From Stenotrophomonas sp. ISL-67 (GTDB lineage: Bacteria > Pseudomonadota > Gammaproteobacteria > Xanthomonadales > Xanthomonadaceae): 64,000 nucleotides of DNA. Each line of letters starts with the position of its first letter. The first letter of the stretch is position 1. Below are positions 29,398-39,296 of this stretch, piece by piece. Position numbers and translations under genes: made by a program. The DNA lies in NCBI RefSeq assembly GCF_018612915.1, contig NZ_JAGGRL010000007.1, forward strand, positions 124,001 through 188,000, given 5' to 3'. The notes under the pieces were generated by a model. The model ran no database searches. It had not been told where the DNA came from and saw only the letters and a program-made list of their open reading frames with translations.

Positions 29398-30063
29398 GTG
29401 TCATCTGTGCGCCTTGCCACGAGTCCATTGGCCCTGGACATCGCCACCATTGACCGCTTTCTCGCCCACAGCCATCGACGCCGCTACCCGGCCCGCACGG
29501 ATGTTTTCCGCCCCGGCGACCCCGCTGGAACCCTCTATTACGTGATCAGTGGCTCGGTTTCCATCATTGCCGAGGAAGAGGACGACCGCGAACTGGTCCT
29601 CGGCTACTTCGGCTCCGGGGAGTTCGTCGGCGAAATGGGCCTGTTCGTGGAAACCGACCGCCGCGAGGTCATCCTGCGCACCCGGACCCCCTGCGAGCTG
29701 GCCGAGATCAGCTATGAGCGGCTGCACCAGCTGTTCCTGGGCCCGCTGTCCACCGACGCGCCGCGGCTGCTGTACGCACTGGGCCAGCAGATCTCCAAGC
29801 GCCTGCTGGATACCAGCCGCAAGGCCAGCCGCCTGGCGTTCCTGGATGTCACCGACCGCATCGTGCGCACCCTGCACGACCTGGCCCGCGAACCGGAGGC
29901 CATGAGCCACCCGCAGGGCACCCAGCTGCGCGTGTCGCGCCAGGAGCTGGCCCGCCTGGTTGGCTGCTCGCGCGAAATGGCCGGCCGCGTGCTCAAGAAG
30001 CTGCAGAGCGATGGCCTGCTGCATGCCCGTGGGAAAACGGTGGTTCTCTACGGCACCCGGTGA
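29398..30063 (+). CDS. clp: CRP-like global transcription regulator Clp
   Basis: A 221-residue CRP/FNR family regulator. The N-terminal cyclic-nucleotide-type domain ([20 protein letters not shown] ... GEMGLF) is followed by a dimer helix and a winged helix-turn-helix ([22 protein letters not shown]). It matches Xanthomonas Clp, a c-di-GMP-responsive regulator of virulence, exoenzymes and biofilm traits. GTG start with GGGAG ten bases upstream; the extreme N-terminus is shorter than in Xanthomonas. It sits divergent from speD, as in related genomes. Confidence 0.94.
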   Translation: MSSVRLATSPLALDIATIDRFLAHSHRRRYPARTDVFRPGDPAGTLYYVISGSVSIIAEEEDDRELVLGYFGSGEFVGEMGLFVETDRREVILRTRTPCELAEISYERLHQLFLGPLSTDAPRLLYALGQQISKRLLDTSRKASRLAFLDVTDRIVRTLHDLAREPEAMSHPQGTQLRVSRQELARLVGCSREMAGRVLKKLQSDGLLHARGKTVVLYGTR

Positions 30064-30069
30064 ATTCGG

Positions 30070-30094
30070 TTGCCGGCCAACGGCCGGCGCTGCC
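30070..30094 (-). repeat. GTAG-type palindrome, altered end
   Basis: TTGCCGGCC-AA-CGGCCGGC palindrome just after the clp stop. The terminal tetranucleotide reads GCAG instead of GTAG. It may serve as the clp transcript end. Confidence 0.65.
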
Positions 30095-30140
30095 GTCGGG
30101 CATGACAGCGTCGTTCACGCATTGCCGTTAGGGTGACGGC

Positions 30141-30902
30141 ATGGCACCTGGCAGCGAATTCTATTGGTTCATCCTGATCGGGCTTGGCGCGCAGCTGGTG
30201 GACGGCGCGTTGGGCATGGCCTTCGGGCTGGTCTCTTCTTCAGTGATGCTCAGCATGGGCCTGCCGCCGGCGGCGGTCAGCGCAAGCGTGCACACCGCAG
30301 AGGTGTTCACGACAGGCGCTTCGGGTGTTTCACATCTTGTGGCCGGCAATGTGGACAGGCGGCTGTTCCTGCGCCTGGCCCTGCCCGGCGCGATCGGCGG
30401 GATTCTGGGTGCCTATGTACTGACCCAGCTGCCGGGCGAGGCCGTCCGCCCTTTCATCTATGGCTACCTGCTGATCCTGGCGATCTTCATCCTGCTGCGC
30501 GCGGCCGGCCGGCTGGTGCCAAGGCAGGAAGTGAAGCGGGTGCCGGTGCTGGGTTTCTTCGCCGGGCTGCTGGACGCCAGCGGCGGTGGCGGCTGGGGTC
30601 CGGTGGCCACCGCCACCCTGCTGGCCCGTGGCGGGCAGGCCCGCACCACCATCGGCACGGTCAATGCAGCCGAGTTCGTGGTGACCCTGGCGGTGTCGAT
30701 CACCTTCCTGCTTTCGATGGGCCTGCAGTACCTGAACATCGTGGCCGGCCTGTTGATCGGCGGCATGATGGCCGCGCCGCTGGCGGCGGTGCTGGTGAAG
30801 CGGGTCAAGGAACGCTGGGTGCTGGTGGCCGTGGGCGTGCTGGTACTGTCGATCAGCCTGTTCCAGATCAGCCGGGCCGTCCACGGGTGGCTGGGGGCGT
30901 GA
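30141..30902 (+). CDS. TSUP/TauE-SafE family permease
   Basis: A 253-residue inner-membrane protein with about eight helices, of the family exporting sulfite, sulfoacetate and other small anions. It has the duplicated family pattern: GLGAQLVDGALGMAFGLVSS in the first half and GFFAGLLDASGGGGWGPVAT in the second. AGGG lies before the ATG. No sulfur-metabolism gene is adjacent, so the substrate is open. Confidence 0.88.
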   Translation: MAPGSEFYWFILIGLGAQLVDGALGMAFGLVSSSVMLSMGLPPAAVSASVHTAEVFTTGASGVSHLVAGNVDRRLFLRLALPGAIGGILGAYVLTQLPGEAVRPFIYGYLLILAIFILLRAAGRLVPRQEVKRVPVLGFFAGLLDASGGGGWGPVATATLLARGGQARTTIGTVNAAEFVVTLAVSITFLLSMGLQYLNIVAGLLIGGMMAAPLAAVLVKRVKERWVLVAVGVLVLSISLFQISRAVHGWLGA

Positions 30903-30938
30903 TGCCCTTCGTCTGCATCGCGTGGGCCGGCCGTGAGG

Positions 30939-31655
30939 TCAGGATTTCTCGCCGCCGCGGTCCACGCATCCCCAATTGAGGATCCGCGTTCCGGGCTTCA
31001 GCACCTGGCGGAAGAACGCCACCTTGGAATGCTTCGGATTCACCACTACCGGTGCCTTCGCCGCCAGCAGCAGCGGCAGGTCGGCGGTGCTGTCGGAATA
31101 AGCCACGTCGATGTCGCCATAGCCGCGCTCGCGCAGCATGCGCATCTTTTCTTCATTGTGGCAGTGGCGGGTGGCGCCGACCGCGCCGAAGCGCGGACCC
31201 ACTTCACTGCCGATCACCGGCACGCCCTGGTGGGCGACGAAGGCAAGGATGGCGCGGGCCAGCTCCGGGGGGGCGCCGGTGGCCACCACTACGCGATCGC
31301 CCTGCGCGCGGTGCGCGGCGAACACCTCCAGCGCCTGCGGCAGCAGTTTGGCCCGCAGCTGCGCCTCGTGCGTGAGCACGTAGGCATCGATCACCCGGTT
31401 GAACTCGCGCGCACGGTGCAGGCCGAACGTAGCGATCCAGACATACACCGAAATACCGGCGCGGCGGGTCGGCAGCATGGCCGCCATCGGCCCGGCCACC
31501 GGCGTGACCAGCAGCGCGGCCAGCAGCCGCAGCGGGTTGCGCTTGATCAGCGAGGCGAACAGGTGGCTGCCGGAATCGCCGTCGTACAGGGTGTGGTCAA
31601 AGTCGAAGACCACCAGCGGCGCGTCGTCGCGCGGAGTCGGATAGATCACAGTCAT
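30939..31655 (-). CDS. HAD-IB family phosphatase
   Basis: A 238-residue haloacid-dehalogenase hydrolase of the SerB-like IB group. Motif I is DFDHT with Asp18 and Asp20, motif II lies in [11 protein letters not shown], and motif III/IV near [11 protein letters not shown]. An internal hydrophobic stretch ([20 protein letters not shown]) sits in the cap region and may touch membrane. Its ATG overlaps the trpC stop by four bases, so it belongs to the trp transcript. A phosphoserine or phospholipid-phosphate substrate is possible; not determined. Confidence 0.87.
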   Translation of the reverse strand: MTVIYPTPRDDAPLVVFDFDHTLYDGDSGSHLFASLIKRNPLRLLAALLVTPVAGPMAAMLPTRRAGISVYVWIATFGLHRAREFNRVIDAYVLTHEAQLRAKLLPQALEVFAAHRAQGDRVVVATGAPPELARAILAFVAHQGVPVIGSEVGPRFGAVGATRHCHNEEKMRMLRERGYGDIDVAYSDSTADLPLLLAAKAPVVVNPKHSKVAFFRQVLKPGTRILNWGCVDRGGEKS

Positions 31656-32455
31656 GCGCTGAAGAATAGCTGACGCAGGCCCTCGCCGGGTTCTTCAACG
31701 CGCATGAACGCTTCGCCGACGAGGAACGCATGCACGCCGGCATTGCGCATCAGGCTGACGTCGTCGGCGCCCAGAATGCCGCTCTCGGTCACCAGCAGGC
31801 GGTCGCGCGGCACGGCCTGGCGCATCTCCAGGGTGGTCTGCAACGACACCTCGAAGGTACGCAGGTTGCGGTTGTTGATGCCGATCAGCGGCACCGGCAC
31901 CTGGATGGCGCGTTCGAGCTCGTCGATGTCGTGCACTTCCACCAGCACGTCCATGCCCAGCTGCATGGCCAGGTCGGACAGCTCCGCCAGCTGGCGGTCT
32001 TCCAGCGCGGCCACGATCAGCAGGATGCAGTCGGCGCCCAGTACCCGCGCTTCATAGACCTGGTAGGCATCGATCACGAAGTCCTTGCGCAGTACCGGCA
32101 GCGTGCACGCCCCGCGCGCCTGTTCCAGGTAAGCATCGTCGCCCTGGAAGAAATCCACGTCGGTCAGCACCGACAGGCAGCTGGCGCCGCCGAATTCGTA
32201 GCTCACCGCAATATCGGCCGGGCGGAAGTCCGGGCGGATCACGCCCTTGGACGGGCTGGCCTTCTTGACTTCGGCAATCACCGCCGGGTCGCCGGCCGCG
32301 ATCGAGGCGCGCAGCGCATCGGCAAAGCCGCGCACCGGCGGGGCGTCCGCCAGGCGGGCCTGCAGCGCTTCCAGGGGCACGCGGGCACGGCGCTCGGCCA
32401 CTTCAACGGCCTTGCGGGCCAGGATGGTCTCGAGGATGTCGCTCTTGTCGCTCAT
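31652..32455 (-). CDS. trpC: Indole-3-glycerol-phosphate synthase
   Basis: A 267-residue TIM-barrel enzyme converting CdRP to indole-3-glycerol phosphate in tryptophan synthesis. Family segments are present: [58 protein letters not shown] and [11 protein letters not shown]. It is monofunctional (not fused to TrpF). It follows trpD after 64 bp and overlaps the HAD phosphatase gene downstream. Confidence 0.97.
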   Translation of the reverse strand: MSDKSDILETILARKAVEVAERRARVPLEALQARLADAPPVRGFADALRASIAAGDPAVIAEVKKASPSKGVIRPDFRPADIAVSYEFGGASCLSVLTDVDFFQGDDAYLEQARGACTLPVLRKDFVIDAYQVYEARVLGADCILLIVAALEDRQLAELSDLAMQLGMDVLVEVHDIDELERAIQVPVPLIGINNRNLRTFEVSLQTTLEMRQAVPRDRLLVTESGILGADDVSLMRNAGVHAFLVGEAFMRVEEPGEGLRQLFFSA

Positions 32456-32519
32456 GTTGTTCGGGGTCCTTCAGGCCGGCCATTATCGGCCAGCCGGGGG
32501 CAATGCGTGAAGGCGGGGC

Positions 32520-33553
32520 TCAGCCCGCGTGGCGGATGCGCTGGGTGGCGTCGACGTATTCCTGCATGCGCAGGCGGGCGCTGCCGTCGGCGATGACAGC
32601 GCGGGCCCGGACCAGGCCATCGGCGATGCTGTTGGCCACGCCCGCCACATACAGTGCCGCACCGGCATTGAGCGCCACGATATCCAGCGCCGGGCCGGGC
32701 TGGTTATCGAGCACGCCACGCAGCATCGCGATCGACTCTTCCGGCCCGCTCACCTTGAGGTTGCGGCTGGCCGACATGGCGATGCCGAAATCTTCCGGGT
32801 GGATCTCGTACTCGCGCACCTTGCCGTCGCGCAGCTCACCCACCAGGGTACCGGCGCCGAGCGAGATCTCATCCATGTTGTCGCGCCCCCACACCACCAG
32901 CGCGCGCTCGGCGCCCAGCTCGCGCAGCACGCGCGCCTGGATGCCGACCAGGTCCGGATGGAACACGCCCATCAGCACGTTGGTGGCACCGACCGGATTG
33001 GTCAGCGGGCCGAGGATGTTGAAGATGGTGCGTACGCCCATTTCGCGGCGCACCGGCGCCACGACCTTCATCGCCGGGTGGTGCATCGGCGCGAACATGA
33101 AGCCGATCCCGGTTTCACTGATCGCACGGGCTACCTCCTCCGGGCGCAGCTCGATGATCGCGCCCAGTGCTTCAACCGCATCGGCGCTGCCGGACTTGGA
33201 GGAGACGCTGCGGTTGCCGTGTTTGGCGACCTTCGCCCCCGCTGCGGCGACCACGAACATCGCGCAGGTGGAAATGTTGAAGGTATGCGAGCCATCGCCA
33301 CCAGTACCGACGATGTCGATCAGGTGGGTCTTGTCTTCAACCGGCACCGCCAGCGCCAGCTCGCGCATGACCGTGGCCGCACCAGCGATCTCGCCCACGG
33401 TTTCCTTCTTGACCCGCAGGCCGGTGAGGATCGCGGCGGTCATCACCGGCGAGACATCACCGCGCATTACCTGGCGCATCAGGTCGACCATCTCGTCGAA
33501 GAAGATTTCGCGGTGCTCGATGGTGCGTTGCAGGGCTTCCTGGGGGGAGAAGG

Positions 33554-33557
<4 letters not shown>
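32520..33557 (-). CDS. trpD: Anthranilate phosphoribosyltransferase
   Basis: A 345-residue enzyme that joins anthranilate to PRPP. Visible motifs include the PRPP-binding [16 protein letters not shown] loop, [21 protein letters not shown] and [12 protein letters not shown]. It overlaps trpG by four bases (ATGA), so the two subunits are translationally coupled. Unlike enterobacteria, TrpG and TrpD are separate proteins. Confidence 0.97.
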
Positions 33558-34141
<584 letters not shown>

Positions 34142-34176
34142 GGCAAATTCCTGGAATCAAGGATTCAATGCGGATC

Positions 34177-34203
34177 GGTAGCGCCGGCCGTTGGCCGGCA
34201 ACC
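34177..34203 (+). repeat. GTAG-type palindrome between trpE and trpG
   Basis: GTAGC-GCCGGCC-GTT-GGCCGGC palindrome starting at 34178 inside the short trpE-trpG gap. In an otherwise continuous operon such a hairpin would shape the mRNA between the two subunit genes. Confidence 0.8.
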
Positions 34204-34210
34204 GGGTGAA

Positions 34211-35686
34211 TTACAGGCCCTTGGCGGCCTGCGCGACGGCACGGAACAGCGCGCGACCCTTGTTCATGGTCTCGCCCCATTCCTTGCCAGGATCCGAGTC
34301 ATAGACGATGCCGGCGCCAGCCTGCACGTGCAGGCGGCCGTCCTTGATCACCGCCGTGCGGATTGCAATTGCAGTGTCTGCGTCGCCATGCCAGCCGATG
34401 TAGCCGATGCTGCCGGCGTAGACATTCCGCTTGATCGGCTCCAGTTCGCGGATCACTTCCAGCGCGCGGATCTTCGGTGCGCCGCTGACCGTGCCGGCCG
34501 GGAACGTGGCGCGCAGTACGTCGGCGTAACTCAGACCCGGCTGCAACTGGCCGGTCACTTCGCTGACGATGTGCATGACGTGGCTGTAGCGTTCGATCAC
34601 GAACTGTTCGCCCACTTCGACCGTGCCGGCCTTGGAAACGCGGCCCGCATCGTTGCGGCCCAGGTCGATCAGCATCAGGTGCTCGGCGCGTTCCTTGGGA
34701 TCGGCCAGCAGTTCGGCTTCCAGCGCGTTGTCTTCTTCCACCGTGGCACCACGCGGGCGGGTGCCGGCGATTGGGCGCACGGTCACTTCGCCATCCTGCA
34801 GACGTACCAGGATCTCCGGCGAGGAGCCGACCACCTGCACGTCGCCGGTATCGAGGAAGTACATGTACGGCGAGGGATTCAGCGCTCGAAGGGCGCGGTA
34901 CACATCCACCGGGCGTGCCTTGAACGGCACGCTCAGGCGCTGGCTGAGCACCACCTGGAAGATGTCACCGGCGCGGATGTATTCCTTGGACTTGTCGACC
35001 GCGGCGATGAAGCCTTCGCGGGTGAAGCCGGACACGAAGTCGTTTTCGTCCAGCACGTCGCGGGTGATCGGCGCCGGGTAACCCGCGCCGGGGGCGCGCA
35101 GTTTGGTGACCAGGCCGTCCAGCCGCGCCTTCGCCTCGTCCCATGCGCCGGGCTGGCCCGGGTCGGCATGCACGATCAGGTACAGGCGGCCCTTGAGGTT
35201 GTCGAACACCGCCAGCTCTTCGGAATGCAGCAGCAGGATGTCGGGAGTACCGAGTTCGTCGCGGCCGCGCGGCGGGGCCAGGCGCGGTTCGATGTAGCCA
35301 ATGCACTCGAACCCGAACCAGCCCACCAGGCCACCGGTGAAGCCCGGCAGGCCGGCCAGCTTGGGCACCGAGTGGGCGCTGCGCAGCGCCTCGACCTCGG
35401 TGAACGGGTCGGCGACCTCACGGGTTTCCACCACCTGCCCGGACTCGCTCACGGTCAGGGTGTGGCCGTGGAACGCGTACACGCGCCGGGCCGGCAGGCC
35501 GATGATGGAATAGCGCCCGAAGCGTTCGCCGCCTTCGACCGATTCGAACAGGTAGGTATGCGGGCCGTCGGCGAGCTTCAGATACACCGAAAGCGGCGTG
35601 TCCAGGTCGGACAGCACTTCACGGACGACGGGGATGCGGGTGTGGCCTTCAGCGGCCTGCTGCTGGAACTGCTCGAACGTGATCAA
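34211..35686 (-). CDS. trpE: Anthranilate synthase component I
   Basis: A 491-residue chorismate-using enzyme, first step of tryptophan synthesis. A TTG start at 35686 (ITFEQFQQQAAEGHTRIPVV) is chosen because GGAAGGA lies eight bases upstream and the product matches the family N-terminus; the open frame upstream has no better site. C-terminal catalytic motifs are clear: FQVVLSQRLSV, PIAGTRPRGAT, LIDLGRNDAGRV, FPAGTVSGAPKIRALE. The N-terminal LLES-like tryptophan feedback site is in the SVYLKLADGPHTYLFESVEG area. A Trp-codon-rich ORF overlaps the start (see leader entry). Confidence 0.96.
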   Translation of the reverse strand: MITFEQFQQQAAEGHTRIPVVREVLSDLDTPLSVYLKLADGPHTYLFESVEGGERFGRYSIIGLPARRVYAFHGHTLTVSESGQVVETREVADPFTEVEALRSAHSVPKLAGLPGFTGGLVGWFGFECIGYIEPRLAPPRGRDELGTPDILLLHSEELAVFDNLKGRLYLIVHADPGQPGAWDEAKARLDGLVTKLRAPGAGYPAPITRDVLDENDFVSGFTREGFIAAVDKSKEYIRAGDIFQVVLSQRLSVPFKARPVDVYRALRALNPSPYMYFLDTGDVQVVGSSPEILVRLQDGEVTVRPIAGTRPRGATVEEDNALEAELLADPKERAEHLMLIDLGRNDAGRVSKAGTVEVGEQFVIERYSHVMHIVSEVTGQLQPGLSYADVLRATFPAGTVSGAPKIRALEVIRELEPIKRNVYAGSIGYIGWHGDADTAIAIRTAVIKDGRLHVQAGAGIVYDSDPGKEWGETMNKGRALFRAVAQAAKGL

Positions 35687-35816
35687 GACGACTTTCCTTC
35701 CGGGAAACGGCGGTGGCGGGACGGACGACGGCAACAGGCCACCATCGCCACCAACGGCGAGCGGAAGAAAGGGTATGCGGGGTCGTCAGAATGGACACCC
35801 GGGGACTGTACCGCAT
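35649..35816 (-). promoter_or_regulatory. Candidate trp leader ORF with clustered Trp codons overlapping the trpE start
   Basis: On the minus strand an ATG at 35816 opens a 55-codon frame holding TGG TGG CGA TGG TGG at 35753-35739 (Trp-Trp-Arg-Trp-Trp). A GTG seven codons in is an alternative start. The frame passes out of phase through the trpE ribosome site and stops at 35649, 38 bp inside trpE. Four Trp codons in five, placed just before the first trp gene, resemble a leader peptide. I find no classical terminator between them and trpE, so any control would be at translation. TGG runs are common in GC-rich DNA, hence moderate doubt. Confidence 0.4.
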
Positions 35817-35837
35817 TGGCGGCACCGGATGGAACCC

Positions 35838-35871
35838 GCCGGTGCCGGGTCGAAACCCGGCCCTGCCGGCG
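35838..35871 (-). other. Strong GC hairpin between effector gene and trpE leader
   Basis: GCCGG-GCCGGGT/ACCCGGC-GCCGGC stem with a CGAA loop, about 28 bp downstream of the effector stop on the minus strand. There is no T run. It may end the effector transcript or be a GTAG-element relic without its GTAG. Confidence 0.45.
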
Positions 35872-35898
35872 GTTCAGCCGCCAACAGGGCCAGGGGTG

Positions 35899-38289
35899 TC
35901 AGCCCATGCGGCGCGCGGCCTGCTGCTCCTGCTCGCGCTGTTCGGCGCCCAGGTCGGCCACCAGCACCGGGACCGGGACGGCGGCGGTGCGCTCCTGCTG
36001 GCGGTTGACCTCGGCCACCTGCTCGGTGCTTACGCTGAGCGGCTGCTGCCGGCCGGCCACCACGTCCACCTGCGCCAGGTGGCGATGCACCGAGGTGAGA
36101 TCCTGGGTATCGACCGCAAACACGCGGGTGCGGTCCTCGCTCAGTACCACACGTTCAATGCGTTCCAGGCCCTCCTGCGTGGCCCTGGCCGCCAGCGCAC
36201 CGGCCAACTGGTCGCTCTGAAGGTCGGGCACGCGGTTGTGGGCCGCATCGATGCCGTGGACCCCGGACTGGGCACCCTGGAACATGTGGTACTGCCTGTG
36301 GCCGGGATCGTTGATACCAACCACCAGCGTGGACGGCTCGGCGCCGATGGCGGCGTGCTTCTCCGCCGGGTGTTGGATGCGCTCGTGCTGTTCCAGCAGC
36401 GCGCGGGCCTGCGCCTCCTGCTTGATGAGCTCGGCGTCCAGGCTGGGAATGACCGTTTCCTTCATCCCGTGGCGCTGCACGGCTTCGGCAAACGCGGGGC
36501 CGATGCTGTCGACCAACCGTTTTGTCTCCACGATGTTGCCGATGTTCTGCGGCGTCAGCGCCGTGGGCACGTAAGTGGCGGCCGCGCCGCGCAGGCCCGC
36601 GACGGCTCCGCCCACCGAGGCGAACACCGCCGGTGCCTGCGCCGTGGTGTTCTTGATGTGGTGCGCCGCGAAGTCGTAGCCCTGGTCGACATAGGCGCCG
36701 GCCGTGGCGTAGCCGTCCTGCAGCTTGCCGGCAACCCATTGGCCGTTCCGGTCAATGCTGTCGGCAGTGCGCTGGCCCGCGGCACGCGCGGCATCGGCGT
36801 CTTCGCGGGCATCGCGGCTGGCGGCGGTGGCGCGCGCCTGGCCTGCCGCTTGTATGGCATCGGCGCGGCTGTCGAGCTCCTTGGCGGCGTTGTCGAACCC
36901 CAGCTTGCCGGCGCCCCACGAGGCCACCGACAGAATGCCGGACTGCGCGCGCGACTCCACGCGGTGTGCCGTGGACTCGATCATCCCGGTCAGCTCGCGG
37001 CCCTGGGCATACACGGTGGTGGTGGCTTTGGCGCTCACCTGCAGCGTGGCCGAGCCCATGTCGACCACCTTGCCCACCACCATGCCCTGTACGCGGGCCA
37101 CCTGCTCCACTGCGTCGCCGGTGCGGTCAAGGACGTGGGCTGCGGTTGCCCCGCCCTTCTCCACCACTTCGCCCACCACCCGCCCGTTGTGCATGCCATG
37201 CGCGGCCGAGTGCAACACCTTGGACAACGGGCCGGCCAGCTCGGCCACCTGGCTGGGGGCATCGGTGCGCGCGCGGTCCACCAGGTTGTCCTTCGCATCG
37301 CGGGTCTTGGGGTCGAGCACCAGCTCCATGCGCCCCGCCGCCACCGGGATGTCGCGAAGTGCCTCGTAGCCCGGCTTGGTGGCCAGCTGTTCGACGAACT
37401 GCGCGGCTGCGGTCTGCGCACCGGGCGGCAGCATCTCGCGCATCTTCTCGGCCACCTTGGCCTGCATCAGCGGTTCGCGCATCAGCATGCTGGCTTCGTT
37501 GGCCAGCAGCCCGTAGGCGTGGCGCTGCTGGTCGTTGAGGCGCTGCATCCCGTTCTGCACGTCGTTGAGCACCTCACCACTGGTCTGGTAGGTGTGTACG
37601 GTCTGCTGCGGGTTGAAGGTGGGCAGGCCGTTGTCTTTGGCGTAACGCGACGCGGTGTCCGGATGCAGACCGGCGGCGTTGAAGGTCGTGGCGCGGGCGC
37701 CGGTGACGGCGGACGCGGCGGACGCCATGCCGCCGCCGAGGGAGTGGCCGGCGATTTCGAAGTTGTTGCCGACGCGATCCTGCAGCCGCACAGCCAGCGT
37801 CATCGCGCGATCGTAGTAATCACTACGCATGCCGATACCCTGCTGACCATTGTTGAGGAAGTCCTCTCCGCCGGATTCACGCCGACCACTTGGGGCGGAT
37901 GGATCCATGATTTCGCCGGTCGAGCCTTTGAATACAACGACAGGCTTGGCACCCTCACCCATCACCCGCTTGTCAGGAAGGTATATCTCTGCGCGGAACC
38001 CAGACTGCGTGGGACTGAGATGGTTGCGAACTTCTTCATCCGACATGTTGATGCCAGCGGCCCGAAGGGCCTCCGGATCAGCACTGGCGCGGACCCAACC
38101 GGCAGGCGGCTCGCCATCACCCTTGGCTGATAGATAGACATCGGCGGCAAGACCAGACATCTCGCGCGCATGATAGGTTTCCTGGAGACGATCCGCTTCG
38201 TTGTCGTTGCCGCTTTCACGCAGCCGCTCGACAAGAAGATTCTGTTCCTGGATGGCGCGGGCGCGCGCCTCGATATCGGGACCACTCAT
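35899..38289 (-). CDS. Lipase-domain type IV secretion effector with C-terminal XVIPCD (X-Tfe)
   Basis: A 796-residue protein. Residues about 45-270 form a lipase-class alpha/beta hydrolase with the nucleophile elbow GHSLGGG (Ser183). A long Ala-rich, partly helical middle region follows. The last ~138 residues (from about 659) match the XVIPCD secretion domain: HMFQGAQSGVHGIDAAHNR, then GLERIERVVLSEDRTRVFAV, and a Gln-rich tail. XVIPCD proteins are delivered by the Xanthomonas/Stenotrophomonas X-T4SS into rival bacteria, so a phospholipase toxin is the best reading. Met at 38289 has GGAG six bases upstream. No T4SS genes are nearby; two lipoprotein genes lie divergently. Confidence 0.88.
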   Translation of the reverse strand: MSGPDIEARARAIQEQNLLVERLRESGNDNEADRLQETYHAREMSGLAADVYLSAKGDGEPPAGWVRASADPEALRAAGINMSDEEVRNHLSPTQSGFRAEIYLPDKRVMGEGAKPVVVFKGSTGEIMDPSAPSGRRESGGEDFLNNGQQGIGMRSDYYDRAMTLAVRLQDRVGNNFEIAGHSLGGGMASAASAVTGARATTFNAAGLHPDTASRYAKDNGLPTFNPQQTVHTYQTSGEVLNDVQNGMQRLNDQQRHAYGLLANEASMLMREPLMQAKVAEKMREMLPPGAQTAAAQFVEQLATKPGYEALRDIPVAAGRMELVLDPKTRDAKDNLVDRARTDAPSQVAELAGPLSKVLHSAAHGMHNGRVVGEVVEKGGATAAHVLDRTGDAVEQVARVQGMVVGKVVDMGSATLQVSAKATTTVYAQGRELTGMIESTAHRVESRAQSGILSVASWGAGKLGFDNAAKELDSRADAIQAAGQARATAASRDAREDADAARAAGQRTADSIDRNGQWVAGKLQDGYATAGAYVDQGYDFAAHHIKNTTAQAPAVFASVGGAVAGLRGAAATYVPTALTPQNIGNIVETKRLVDSIGPAFAEAVQRHGMKETVIPSLDAELIKQEAQARALLEQHERIQHPAEKHAAIGAEPSTLVVGINDPGHRQYHMFQGAQSGVHGIDAAHNRVPDLQSDQLAGALAARATQEGLERIERVVLSEDRTRVFAVDTQDLTSVHRHLAQVDVVAGRQQPLSVSTEQVAEVNRQQERTAAVPVPVLVADLGAEQREQEQQAARRMG

Positions 38290-38399
38290 GGCAAGCTCCA
38301 TTGCACAGTGAAGGCGCGCCCCCCGAGCCGCGCTGGTTATCGAATAACAGAACGTTTTGCTAATGTCACCCCCTTCAGGGGTTCAACATCAGGATGATC

Positions 38400-39260
38400 A
38401 TGCGCGTCGGCCTTCACAACTTGATGACAAAAACCCTTCTAAGTGCGGCATGGATCACGCTTTTTGCGCTCAGCGGGTGCGCCGCGACGTCTGCGCATGG
38501 TGCAGACCAGTATTTCACCGGAAGCGAACTGAAGCTGGCAATCGCCAGTGAGGATGGCGATCTTGATGCCATTCGGCGGCTTATCAAGGAGGACGGGGTT
38601 AAACCCGACAATTCGTTCTCCAGTCGCGATGGCATTCCTCTGCTGGCATGGCCATTGCGAGCAAAGAACCTGGATGGCCTGCGCGCCATGTTGGAGAACG
38701 GCGCGAACCCCAATGCGCGGCTGGTGAAGCAGATGAACGGTGAGGTGGTCCACTTCAACAATGCCATGGTCTACGCCGCCAAGATGGACGATCCGCGCTT
38801 TCTCGCGTTGCTCCTGAAGCATGGTGGCGACCCCAACACGCGCAACTCCAACAATGAGACATTGCTCTACCAGGCATTCATCAGCGGCAACCAGTGGGAC
38901 AACGTGAAGCTGTTGGTGGAGGGCGGCGCGGACGTAAATGAGCCCAGCCTCGGCCCTTCCGATACCCCTATCAGCTGGTACAGCGGTCGTGGTGGCTTCG
39001 AGCACGTTTACTGGCTTCTTCAGCACGGTGCGGACCCGACCGTGATGCTCAAGTCATCGATCGGCGAGCCGGACCGCATGTTCATTGCTGAACACATTTA
39101 CTGGGGTATCACTACTCCGGATCTTCTGCCGTGGCAGAAGAAATGCCAGCAGTGGTTGGTCGAGCGAAACATCCCGCGTCCACCTATGCCAGACGGAATC
39201 AGGCAGAAGCGTGAAGCCTTTGGTTTCCCAACGAGAGAAGAGGACGTTCCGCTTCTCTGA
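38400..39260 (+). CDS. Ankyrin-repeat lipoprotein, candidate effector immunity protein (copy 1)
   Basis: A 286-residue lipoprotein precursor: signal peptide with lipobox LSGC (Cys27), then four or five ankyrin-like repeats (AIRRLIKEDGV, LRAMLENGANPNA, FLALLLKHGGDPNTR, VKLLVEGGADVNE, VYWLLQHGADPTV). The start at 38400 has AGGA five bases upstream; Met at 38424 is an alternative that aligns with the second copy. The gene is divergent from the lipase effector (110 bp between starts). A periplasm-facing lipoprotein is where a toxin attacking membranes from the periplasm would be neutralised. Role inferred from context. Confidence 0.82.
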   Translation: MRVGLHNLMTKTLLSAAWITLFALSGCAATSAHGADQYFTGSELKLAIASEDGDLDAIRRLIKEDGVKPDNSFSSRDGIPLLAWPLRAKNLDGLRAMLENGANPNARLVKQMNGEVVHFNNAMVYAAKMDDPRFLALLLKHGGDPNTRNSNNETLLYQAFISGNQWDNVKLLVEGGADVNEPSLGPSDTPISWYSGRGGFEHVYWLLQHGADPTVMLKSSIGEPDRMFIAEHIYWGITTPDLLPWQKKCQQWLVERNIPRPPMPDGIRQKREAFGFPTREEDVPLL

Positions 39261-39296
39261 CAAGGTGCCTATTCCGAGCCCTTGGGAGCGCCAGCG

